From the NCBI GenBank assembly GCA_030611395.1, contig JAUWPX010000064.1, forward strand, positions 1-7,296: a stretch of DNA of 7,296 nt, in the 5' to 3' direction. Origin of the DNA: Bacteroidota bacterium. Lineage in GTDB: Bacteria; Bacteroidota; Bacteroidia; Bacteroidales; VadinHA17. Numbering within the stretch: position 1 is the first letter of the stretch; every line of letters begins with the position of its first letter. Below, one piece after another: positions 1-7,061 of the stretch. The translations under genes and the position numbers were made by a program. The notes below the pieces were generated by a model that saw nothing but the letters and a program-made list of their open reading frames with translations, had not been told where the DNA came from and searched no databases.

Positions 1-106
1 GGAAGGATAAGACATCCACATCAAGTTCTTTATTTTCCATTTTCTCAAGGATGCTTTCAATCTCGGTGATAGCATCTTGATACGAGAATTCCTCTTTTTT
101 TGTCAT
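1..106 (-). CDS. xseB: Exodeoxyribonuclease VII small subunit, 5' part (cut by window edge)
   Basis: Only the first 35 codons lie in the window. They begin MTKKEEFSYQDAITEIE and continue through ILEKMENKELDVDVLSF. This fits the N-terminus of the small exonuclease VII subunit: a short lead, then F-x-Y-x-x-A-x-x-E-I-E-x-I-L-x-x-(M/L)-E, then E-L-(D/N)-V-D. The family is a small helical protein (typically 60-90 residues) of which several copies bind one XseA to form cytoplasmic exonuclease VII, which degrades single-stranded DNA from both ends to oligonucleotides. The start follows the stop of the upstream kinase by 6 bp, with that stop in the same frame, so translation cannot begin further upstream in this frame without overlapping the kinase stop. 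The presence of xseA about 4 kb upstream on the same strand supports the call. Oddity: two sensor kinases lie between the subunit genes. The C-terminal half is not visible, so integrity of the gene cannot be judged. Confidence 0.92.
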   Translation of the reverse strand, partial: MTKKEEFSYQDAITEIESILEKMENKELDVDVLSF

Positions 107-112
107 ATTGAA

Positions 113-2077
113 TTATTTTTTCTCTGTGGGTAATGTGAAAGTAAAAATATTGCCCTTTCCCTGTTTGTTTTCTGCAAATATCTTTCCATTGTTCTTCTCT
201 ACAAACTTTCTAACAACTGTAAGAGCCAATCCTGCTCCTGTTTTAGTAACACTTTCTTCGTTGTAAGTTACATGGTTTGATCCTGAGAGTTCAGCTATCT
301 CTTCCCTGGTAATTTCTTTTCTTCCATCTGAAACACTTATGTATATATTTTCGCTTTCCTGTTTTGCATTTACTTCAATTGTGCCATTTGCAGGGGTGTG
401 TCTAATTGCATTATTAAGCAGATTTTTTATTATAGTAATAACCAGGGTTTCATCTGCATATGGGTATAGAGCATTTTCTATATCAGTAGTGATGTTGATG
501 TTCTTCTTATCTGCCTGTATCATGAGAATATTTATAACATTGTCAATGGTTTTTGCGATACTGAATGATTCAGGCTGATAATAAATTATATTTCTGAGAG
601 CTCTTGACCATTGTAACATATTCTCGAGTAAATTGAAAAGTTCTTTGGAGGATTTATATATTATGCCGCTGTAATTTCTTATTATTTCTCTGTCATTTGT
701 GACTGCTTCTTCTGTTAGTAATTCAGTAAATCCAAGTAGTGAATTAAATGGCGTGATCAGATCGTGAGAAATAACGGTAAGAAAATTATTCTTTGTTGTA
801 TTAATTTGCCGGTGTTCCAATTCCGATTTTGTTATTTTTGAATATGTATATTCTAAGCGCTTGTTGGTATTTATTATGGCAAGTTGGTTTTTCTTATTTA
901 TTTTCAGGTTAAAGTATCCAGCGGATATTCCGATTAACATAATTATAATAAAACCGATCAGATAATTTCTGAATGTTATTCGTTTTTCAACTTTCAGCAG
1001 TTCTATTTCCATGTTTTTACGCAGGGTCTTTAGCTCATTCTCTTTCAGACGGGTATCATACCGGACATTGTTGTTTTCAATTCTTTTACTGTTCATATCG
1101 GAATAGATAGAATCCTTTAAATGAGTATATTGTTTATGGTACCAATATGCTTCCTGGTATTTCTTGTTCTTATCAGAGAATTGTGCCAGTAGAAGGTAAA
1201 TATCTCTGATACGTTCATAGTCATTTTTCTTTTTAGAATAACTCAGGGCTTTCTGAAGATGATTAATTGCTTTATCGTAAGTGCCCATTTCAGAATATAT
1301 CTTCCCGATAGTTTGTTCGATCATGGCAAGTTCATTTTCTCTGCCAACTGACCGAATCCCCAAATCTATTCCTTTCTGAAATGTTTTCAGTGCCGGTGAA
1401 GTTTTATCCATTGCAAAATACGTATTACCGAGTTGCAATAGTATTTGCATCTCCCCTTTTATATTGTCACATATTTTATAATATTCCAATGCTTTTTTGT
1501 TCAGGTCAATTGCCTGTTCAAAATGAGCAAGACAGTGATGAAAATATGCAAGGTTGTGATAACCAATCGCGATTTTTTGATTATCACCAATTCTTATCCT
1601 GACATTTAAGGATTTATTAAAGTAATTCAAACTTTCATCATAGTTTGAGAGAGAATAGTAAGCTAAACCGAGATTATGATATGAAGAAGCGAGACCGTCC
1701 GGGTAATTTATGATTTCTCTGATTTTCATTGCTTCAAGAAAGCAGTCTTTAGCTTCTTTATATTTCTCATCATTTGAATAGATAATACCCAATTTGTTTA
1801 TTGCATCTGCAATTCCTTTCTGATCCCCGAGTTTAACAGCGATATTTTTCGCTTCTGTGAGATAATCAATGCTTTGTTGATAAGAAACATTCTGAGTAAG
1901 AGAAGAAAGTTTTAATAGAATGTCAATTTTTTCAGTGTCATTAGCGTCAGTTAGATTTATATTCAGGCTGTCAATTATTCCTGACTGGGCAAAAGAGGAG
2001 CCTAATTGTAATAATACCAGGAAAGCCGGCAATATGATCAACTTATATTTCATTATTTTTTGCAATTTTCTATTCAT
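113..2077 (-). CDS. TPR-containing sensor histidine kinase with degenerate G1 box (HK2)
   Basis: Membrane sensor kinase of 654 residues. Visible in order: signal peptide ending near SSFA|Q (residue 30); six TPR units starting near residues 90, 130, 170, 210, 251 and 291, predicted to be periplasmic; a charged, probably coiled-coil linker (about 330-368); one membrane helix (about 371-390); a HisKA domain with H box SHDLITPF (phospho-acceptor H438); and an HATPase_c domain with N box KNLLNNAIRH (N552, N556) and G2 box TGAGLAL (614-619). The G1 box, usually DNGIGI, reads DGRKEI (584-589): the Asp is kept but the glycines are replaced, so ATP binding may be weakened. A His/Cys-rich patch (H174, H180, H181, C182, H185) lies in TPR 3. 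Signal and partner are unknown, and no response regulator is adjacent. The start overlaps the HK1 stop by 8 bp; a second Met at residue 9 (base 2053) would give a more compact signal peptide and no overlap. Closest relative in view is HK1. Confidence 0.93.
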   Translation of the reverse strand: MNRKLQKIMKYKLIILPAFLVLLQLGSSFAQSGIIDSLNINLTDANDTEKIDILLKLSSLTQNVSYQQSIDYLTEAKNIAVKLGDQKGIADAINKLGIIYSNDEKYKEAKDCFLEAMKIREIINYPDGLASSYHNLGLAYYSLSNYDESLNYFNKSLNVRIRIGDNQKIAIGYHNLAYFHHCLAHFEQAIDLNKKALEYYKICDNIKGEMQILLQLGNTYFAMDKTSPALKTFQKGIDLGIRSVGRENELAMIEQTIGKIYSEMGTYDKAINHLQKALSYSKKKNDYERIRDIYLLLAQFSDKNKKYQEAYWYHKQYTHLKDSIYSDMNSKRIENNNVRYDTRLKENELKTLRKNMEIELLKVEKRITFRNYLIGFIIIMLIGISAGYFNLKINKKNQLAIINTNKRLEYTYSKITKSELEHRQINTTKNNFLTVISHDLITPFNSLLGFTELLTEEAVTNDREIIRNYSGIIYKSSKELFNLLENMLQWSRALRNIIYYQPESFSIAKTIDNVINILMIQADKKNINITTDIENALYPYADETLVITIIKNLLNNAIRHTPANGTIEVNAKQESENIYISVSDGRKEITREEIAELSGSNHVTYNEESVTKTGAGLALTVVRKFVEKNNGKIFAENKQGKGNIFTFTLPTEKK

Positions 2078-4028
2078 TTTTGTTGGGAACAGTAAATTTT
2101 ATAGTTGTTCCTGTTTCCGGTGTGCTTTCAGCCCAAATTTCACCTCCCATTATCTCAACAAATTCTTTACATAATATAAGACCAAGGCCGGTGCCTTCTT
2201 CATTATTGGTGCCTTTTGTGGAAAATGAATGTTTAATAGTAAATAAATTATCCAGGTTAGCTTTTGATATTCCAATTCCGTTATCACTAATTGAAAATTC
2301 AATAAAGCCGTTTTTGACAATTGTTGAAATTTCAATTTTCCCTCCTTTTTTGGAGTATTTAATAGCATTATGAATAAGATTCCTCAATATTGTTAATAGT
2401 AAATTCTCATCACAATATACTTTATGATTTTTATTAACAGAAGAAATCAATTTAATATTCTTTTCCCTTGCTGCAATGCCGAGTAGTGCTGTAACGGTAT
2501 TTACCGTGTCATTAGCATCAAGATATTCAGGTCTGTTGTCAAGTTTCCCTGTTTGGGCCCTGGTCCATTGTAGCAGATTAAATAACAGGTTATACAAGTT
2601 TTTTGCAGATGTATTTATAAGTTGGCTGTATTTAATAACCTCTTCTTTTTTCAATTCTTCATTTTGATTGTTTAGCATTTCAGCAAGAGTAAGAAGAGCA
2701 TGAAAGGGATTAATCAGGTCATGTGCGATGATTGAAAAAAACCTATCCATGCTTTCATTAGTATCTTTCAACTGGATCTCTGATTTTTTAAGCTTCTTGC
2801 TGGAAAAGAAAAGTTCAATATTCTTCTTTTTAACAGACTGCAAATTTTTCTTCCTGAGGAAATAACTTCTTAACAATAACAAAACAAGAAATGAAATGAG
2901 TAATAAGAATATAACCAGGTAAATGATTCTGTTCTTTTGTTTTTTTAACTGTAAATTCCTGAGTACTTCATTTCTTTTCATGAATTCAATCTCTCTGTCT
3001 TTTAATTCTGACTCAAAACTTACCTGCATCTCAGGTAATCGTTTGCCGGTTTGTTCGGTAAAAATACTGTCTTCTGTTTCTGAAAAAAGCCGGCTGTATT
3101 TAAAAGCTTCACTGAAATTCTCTTTTTCTTCATAGTATTTTGCAAGGAGTTCATAGCAATCTGATTGAATGTCACGGTAGCCGATCTTCTTACTGATTTT
3201 AAGACTTTCATTAAGAAATTTATAAGCATTTTCAAGATCTCCCTTTTTCAAATATACATCCCCCAGGTTGAGTTTTGAAACAGCAATACCTGATGTTTCA
3301 TTTATTTCTTCCTGAATCTCCAGGGCACGGTAATAATATGGTAATGCTTCACTATATTTTTTATTTTCATTGTAAATTTCCCCAATATTATTCAGTGTAT
3401 AGCTAAGACTGGTTTTGTCATCGAGTTCCTCCAACAGGTTGAGATTCGTGAAATAATAGTTCAAAGCTTTTGAATATTCTTTCATTTCATGATAATATGT
3501 GCCAAGATTATTGTAATTGGTGGCAATGTCACTTACATTATTGATTTTATTGTTAATAACATATGCTTTTTGAGTGTATTCTATTGCAATGTCATAGTCA
3601 TTAAATTCTGATGCAATAATTCCAAGATTATTATAACAACCTGCTATACCGATACTGTCTCCGATTTCTTCTCTTATTTCAAGGGCTTCGAGATAATGCT
3701 CCATTGCTGCATTTAAGTTCGAAGTAATCCAATGAATATTCCCTAATTTATTTAATGCGTCCGCTTCTCCTTTTTTATTATTTATTTTTCTGCTTTCAAG
3801 AAGTGCGCTATCTGCATAATCTGCACTCTTTTTTAATGAGATATCAAAATACAATTCAGATAATTCGATCAGGTAATCAATTCTGCTATTATTATCTACA
3901 AGTAGTAATTGATTCTCAAGACTATCAATAATTTGTTCCTGAGCTTTCAAATGATGTGAGAGAACCCCGGTTTGCAGGATGATAAGAATTAGGAGAGTAA
4001 CTATTCTATTTTTATGTAATGCTGCCAT
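2070..4028 (-). CDS. TPR-containing sensor histidine kinase (HK1)
   Basis: Membrane-anchored two-component sensor kinase of 652 residues. Visible in order: signal peptide with probable cleavage near LKA|Q (residue 29); six TPR units starting near 89, 129, 169, 209, 249 and 289, an exact 40-residue spacing, predicted to be periplasmic; a charged coiled-coil-like linker (about 330-366); one membrane helix (about 368-387); a second linker (388-428); HisKA with H box AHDLINPF (H436); and HATPase_c with N box RNLIHNAIKYS (N550, N554), G1 box SDNGIGIS (D582, G584, G586) and G2 box EGTGLGL (611-617). All motifs expected for autophosphorylation are present. The architecture is common in Bacteroidota; such kinases pass phosphate to response regulators, but none is encoded here and no receiver domain is fused. 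An in-frame TAA directly precedes the ATG, so this is the earliest possible start. It lies 57 bp after xseA and overlaps HK2 by 8 bp. The ligand or signal cannot be inferred. Confidence 0.95.
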   Translation of the reverse strand: MAALHKNRIVTLLILIILQTGVLSHHLKAQEQIIDSLENQLLLVDNNSRIDYLIELSELYFDISLKKSADYADSALLESRKINNKKGEADALNKLGNIHWITSNLNAAMEHYLEALEIREEIGDSIGIAGCYNNLGIIASEFNDYDIAIEYTQKAYVINNKINNVSDIATNYNNLGTYYHEMKEYSKALNYYFTNLNLLEELDDKTSLSYTLNNIGEIYNENKKYSEALPYYYRALEIQEEINETSGIAVSKLNLGDVYLKKGDLENAYKFLNESLKISKKIGYRDIQSDCYELLAKYYEEKENFSEAFKYSRLFSETEDSIFTEQTGKRLPEMQVSFESELKDREIEFMKRNEVLRNLQLKKQKNRIIYLVIFLLLISFLVLLLLRSYFLRKKNLQSVKKKNIELFFSSKKLKKSEIQLKDTNESMDRFFSIIAHDLINPFHALLTLAEMLNNQNEELKKEEVIKYSQLINTSAKNLYNLLFNLLQWTRAQTGKLDNRPEYLDANDTVNTVTALLGIAAREKNIKLISSVNKNHKVYCDENLLLTILRNLIHNAIKYSKKGGKIEISTIVKNGFIEFSISDNGIGISKANLDNLFTIKHSFSTKGTNNEEGTGLGLILCKEFVEIMGGEIWAESTPETGTTIKFTVPNKNE

Positions 4029-4085
4029 TTATTTGTTAAAACTACTAAGTTGTTAATTTTTTTACGAATATTATCTGATATAATT
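4029..4085 (-). other. 57-bp intergenic spacer between xseA and HK1, longest gap in the window
   Basis: This AT-rich spacer is the only gap longer than 6 bp. It shows no convincing hairpin followed by a T run on the minus strand, so no intrinsic terminator is seen and read-through from xseA into the kinase pair is likely. It holds two copies of the 7-mer TTGTTAA (plus-strand 4033-4039 and 4050-4056, 17 bp apart), which could be chance in such sequence. If the kinase pair has its own promoter outside coding sequence, it would be here. I cannot identify one with confidence. Confidence 0.5.
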
Positions 4086-5408
4086 TTATTTTTTTCTTTC
4101 CTGCTTTACTTTTTCAACTTTGCTGTTTACTTCATCTCTCTTAAACTTTGTAGTTATCATATCTCCAATGGATAAACCGGAACCATTTTTGATTATTTTG
4201 CCATTGTGATAAGTAAGGGAATATCCCCGTTCCAGCACCATTTTCGGATCCATCAAATTGACGGTTTTTAAAGCAATTTGTAAGTAATGTTTTTTTTCAA
4301 TGATAAATTTCCCGGAAAATGATTTTAAGGCAGATAAAGAATATCTAAGAAAATCTTTTTTTGCCTGTAGAAACCTGTTAGTCCTTTTTTCAAAACTGTA
4401 AGATAACTGGTCGAGGTTCTTACTATTTATTATCAGAACATTGTTCCCGATGCGGACTAATTTGCGACTCAGATCATCAATCTGTTCCTGCTTGTTTTGG
4501 AGACAATCATTAACCAGTGTAATTGCAGTTGTCTGAAGTTCTTCGAGATACTGATCAAGTGAATTTGTTTGTTTAATTAGGAATTCGGCAACGGCAGTAG
4601 GAGTTTTTAGTTTTGTATGAGCTGCAAGATCAGCAATAGAAACATCTTGTTCATGACCGATACCTGTGAGAACAGGTATGGGGAATTGTGTAATATGGTA
4701 AGCAAGGTTGTAGCTGTCAAAACAGTTAAGATCTGATTTTGATCCACCTCCCCGGACAATTACTACAATATCGAAAAAGTCCACGTGGAGGTATATTTTG
4801 TCTAAGGCCTTAATATTAGATTGTATTGCTTCATCACCCTGCATAATTGCAGGAAAAAGCTTAACATAGTATTTGAAGCCATAAGAATTTGACAATAATT
4901 GGTTCATAAAATCCTTGTAGCCTGCTGCAGTTTCAGAAGAAATCAGGGCAATTCTTTGTGGAGCAGTGGGAAATGGAATTTGTTTATTCATTTCAAGTAC
5001 ACCATCTTTCTCCAGTTGCCTCAGGGCTTCCTGTCTTTTTCTTTCCATGTCTCCCAAAGTATAGCCAGGATCAATATCCAGAATATTTAAACTTAAGCCA
5101 TACTGCTCATGAAAAGTAACTTTTGCTTTTATAAGTATCTTAATCCCTTTGTCAAGTGAAATGCCGGATGCTGTTTCGAAATATGGTTTAAGCATTCTGA
5201 AAGTATATGACCAGATAGTTGCTCTCGCCCGGGCAATAATTTTTTCCTGGTTAGGGTCTTTCTCAATTAATTCAAGGTAGCAGTGTCCTGAATTATTGAT
5301 CTTTAACTCACTTATTTCAGCTATTACCCAATATGAATCAGGAAAGTTTTGTTCTATTGAATTCCTGATTTTCTGGTTTAAATCGAAAAGAGTTGCTTTT
5401 TCTTCCAT
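4086..5408 (-). CDS. xseA: Exodeoxyribonuclease VII large subunit
   Basis: Catalytic subunit of exonuclease VII, a cytoplasmic nuclease that degrades single-stranded DNA to short oligonucleotides and takes part in mismatch repair and in clearing DNA ends. The protein has 440 residues, within the usual range. The N-terminal OB-fold covers about residues 8-112, with WVIAEISEL and GHCYLELIEKD matching the family's W-V-x-x-E-I-S and G-H-x-Y-x-x-L-x-x-x-D pattern. The nuclease domain (about 135-430) carries APQRIALISSETAAGYKDF (D166), VIVRGGGSKSDL (R219), GIGHEQDVSIADLAAHTKLKTPTAVAE (H252, D255) and the C-terminal LERGYSLTY motif (392-400). D166, R219, H252 and D255 correspond to the residues considered catalytic in the E. 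coli enzyme. A long helical, coiled-coil-like section (about 275-380) fits the region that binds the small subunit. The start is 3 bp after the protease stop, which lies in the same frame, so this ATG is the earliest possible. The small-subunit gene is found downstream of two kinases rather than next to it. Confidence 0.97.
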   Translation of the reverse strand: MEEKATLFDLNQKIRNSIEQNFPDSYWVIAEISELKINNSGHCYLELIEKDPNQEKIIARARATIWSYTFRMLKPYFETASGISLDKGIKILIKAKVTFHEQYGLSLNILDIDPGYTLGDMERKRQEALRQLEKDGVLEMNKQIPFPTAPQRIALISSETAAGYKDFMNQLLSNSYGFKYYVKLFPAIMQGDEAIQSNIKALDKIYLHVDFFDIVVIVRGGGSKSDLNCFDSYNLAYHITQFPIPVLTGIGHEQDVSIADLAAHTKLKTPTAVAEFLIKQTNSLDQYLEELQTTAITLVNDCLQNKQEQIDDLSRKLVRIGNNVLIINSKNLDQLSYSFEKRTNRFLQAKKDFLRYSLSALKSFSGKFIIEKKHYLQIALKTVNLMDPKMVLERGYSLTYHNGKIIKNGSGLSIGDMITTKFKRDEVNSKVEKVKQERKK

Positions 5409-5411
5409 CTG

Positions 5412-7058
5412 CTACTTTACCAACTTATTAACAAAATTATATTTGCCTGAAAGTACTTTTATTATATATATCCCTTGTGACAAGTTGCCAAGATTATCAA
5501 TTGTGAGCTCAAATTCTCCACCCGGCAGGTTTACATATTTTTTTTGTTTTATCATTTTCCCCTGGATATCGTAAAGTTCAATAAATATATCCTGTGGTGC
5601 AATCTGGATAAATAGCAGAGATATCTTGTCAAGAAATGGATTTGGATAAATTCCTTTAATACGGATACTTGAGTAAGGCAGGTCAGCTCCGATTTGTGAT
5701 AAAGCATTGGCAAAATTTGGCAGTCCATAACCGATAAGAGTATCCGGGTTCTGATACTGACTACTACTCTGTTTTATCATTTCAATAATTTCAATATTAC
5801 TCAGTTGGTAATTAGCTTGCCAGAGACAGGCGGCGAGGCCCGAAATTACCGGAGCAGAACAGGATGTGCCGTTACATCCTATCAAGCCGCCCAAACCCTG
5901 GGCAACAGTTCCCAAACCCTGGGCAGCAATATCAGGTTTTATTCGACCATCGTATGATGGACCTACTGAACTAAAAGAAGCAAGCGTACCATATGCATCA
6001 ACTGCACCAACTGCTAGTATACTGTCAGCATCAGCAGGACTGGTTATATATTTCCATAACTTATTCCCTTCATTACCTGCACTTACAACCACGAGAATGC
6101 CTTTTGAAGCAGCCATAACTGCTCCCCTGGAGATACGTGTTGTTCTTCCATCCATATCTTTGCAGGTATAATTTTGCAATGTATCATCGAAGGTTGAGTA
6201 TCCTAGTGAAGTGTTTATCACATCAACTCCTGCACTATCTGCAAACTCGGCAGCAGAAACCCAGTTTTCTTCTTCAATCCGGTACTCGGATCCGGTATCT
6301 TCCGATCTTAATAACCAATAATCTGCGCCGGGTGCCGAGCCTGTTAATTCGTTGGGCAGATTACCACCAAGGATTGACAGAACTGTCATTCCATGTGAGT
6401 GTGCATCAAGTACCCAATTATCACCATCAACAAAATCGCGTTGCCCCAGTATCTGATTATTTAACCATAAACTATCAAAAGCCGGTAAAATATTTGCGTC
6501 AATAAAACCGGCATCAATTACAGCAATTTGCATGCCTTCACCCTTATATCCATATTCATGTAAAATATGACCATTGAGCATAGTTAACTGATTATTATGT
6601 GTTGTTTGTTTTGCCAGATCAACACAGAATTCAGAGATAAATTTATTCCTTAGTGATTTTTTTTGTACAGAGGGTTTTACAAGTGTAACTGAATCGATAA
6701 ATGTAATCTTACAGATGGTATCAAGTAAAATGGTGTCCTCTGTCTCTATAAGTACTGAATTAAACCATTTTGATTTGTTGATGATCCTGAATCCCAGTGA
6801 TTTTAAGCTGTCAGTATAGTGTGGATTAACAGGCAGGTCAGACTCAGTAACAGCTATATTTTGTCTTATTCTTCTCTGGATAGCTCTTTGTGAAAGAAAT
6901 TCTTCCGGTTTTTCAATCGAATATGGGTTCCAGTTTTTATCCGCAAATTCAATACGGTATTTAGCAAAATTTTGAGCTGTAATAACCGGATTAAAAAACA
7001 ATATTAAAATTAGTCCGGTTAAAAGTTGCCTTAGGATTATGCGGGTATAATTATGCAT
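5412..7058 (-). CDS. Secreted S8 (subtilisin-like) serine protease with T9SS sorting domain
   Basis: Predicted extracellular serine endopeptidase of 548 residues. Signal peptide 1-28 (NPVITA|Q) for Sec export. An N-terminal propeptide-like region (about 30-150) includes EEFLSQRAIQRRIRQ, a pattern I associate with Bacteroidota S8 proteases. The peptidase S8 domain (about 173-455) has the full catalytic set: Asp182 in AVIDAGF, His222 in HSHGMTV, oxyanion Asn329 in VVSAGNEGN, and Ser399 in NGTSCSAPVISG. The last ~80 residues (from IKGIYPNPF, about 467-548) form a T9SS type A sorting domain ending in the motif KVLSGKYNFVNKLVK, which targets the protein across the outer membrane to the surface or medium. 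The active-site motif is GTSC rather than the commoner GTSM or GTSF. Residues 379-391 contain a doubled AQGLG segment from a 21-bp in-frame duplication. The start lies 3 bp after the stop of the MORN gene, in the same frame. Substrate unknown; nutritional or surface protein processing would be a guess. Confidence 0.95.
   Translation of the reverse strand: MHNYTRIILRQLLTGLILILFFNPVITAQNFAKYRIEFADKNWNPYSIEKPEEFLSQRAIQRRIRQNIAVTESDLPVNPHYTDSLKSLGFRIINKSKWFNSVLIETEDTILLDTICKITFIDSVTLVKPSVQKKSLRNKFISEFCVDLAKQTTHNNQLTMLNGHILHEYGYKGEGMQIAVIDAGFIDANILPAFDSLWLNNQILGQRDFVDGDNWVLDAHSHGMTVLSILGGNLPNELTGSAPGADYWLLRSEDTGSEYRIEEENWVSAAEFADSAGVDVINTSLGYSTFDDTLQNYTCKDMDGRTTRISRGAVMAASKGILVVVSAGNEGNKLWKYITSPADADSILAVGAVDAYGTLASFSSVGPSYDGRIKPDIAAQGLGTVAQGLGGLIGCNGTSCSAPVISGLAACLWQANYQLSNIEIIEMIKQSSSQYQNPDTLIGYGLPNFANALSQIGADLPYSSIRIKGIYPNPFLDKISLLFIQIAPQDIFIELYDIQGKMIKQKKYVNLPGGEFELTIDNLGNLSQGIYIIKVLSGKYNFVNKLVK
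5890..5925. repeat. Imperfect 21-bp tandem duplication inside the S8 protease gene
   Basis: The 15-mer CCCAAACCCTGGGCA occurs at 5890-5904 and again at 5911-5925, a period of 21 bp, which is seven codons. With one mismatch the match extends to 17 bp. In the protein it gives A-A-Q-G-L-G-T followed by V-A-Q-G-L-G-G (residues 378-391), eight residues ahead of the catalytic Ser399. The reading frame is kept. It reads as a recent slippage-type duplication in coding sequence, not a mobile or regulatory repeat. Confidence 0.85.
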
Positions 7059-7061
7059 TTT

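Noticed and set aside
339..578. Open frame of 79 codons on the plus strand, and similar plus-strand frames elsewhere (1381-1602, 1920-2174, 2080-2373, 2476-2667, 2923-3135, 4899-5090, 5296-5574, 5866-6171, 6137-6505)
   Set aside because: All lie antisense to genes with clear family motifs, have low-complexity or hydrophobic translations rich in F, S and L, and show no recognisable domain. They are by-products of AT-rich coding sequence.
2150..2368. Minus-strand frame of 72 codons inside HK1, and another at 3020-3235
   Set aside because: Out of frame with the intact kinase, which carries its HATPase and TPR motifs through both places. No sign of a frameshift.
113..4028. The kinase pair with exonuclease VII as a novel anti-phage system
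   Set aside because: The nuclease is the ordinary housekeeping exonuclease VII and the kinases have a common Bacteroidota sensor architecture. No receptor, toxin or other effector domain is visible, so neighbourhood alone does not support a defence role.
4029..4085. Possible Bacteroidota-type promoter for HK1: minus-strand TAGTTTTA (4044-4037) resembling TAnnTTTG
   Set aside because: The -7-like match would put the transcript start almost on the ATG, and no good TTTG-like -33 element lies at the right distance. Such matches are expected by chance in AT-rich sequence.
5890..5925. CCCAAACCCTGGG copies as operator sites or a mini-repeat array
   Set aside because: Only two copies, in coding sequence, at a whole-codon period; an in-frame coding duplication explains them fully.
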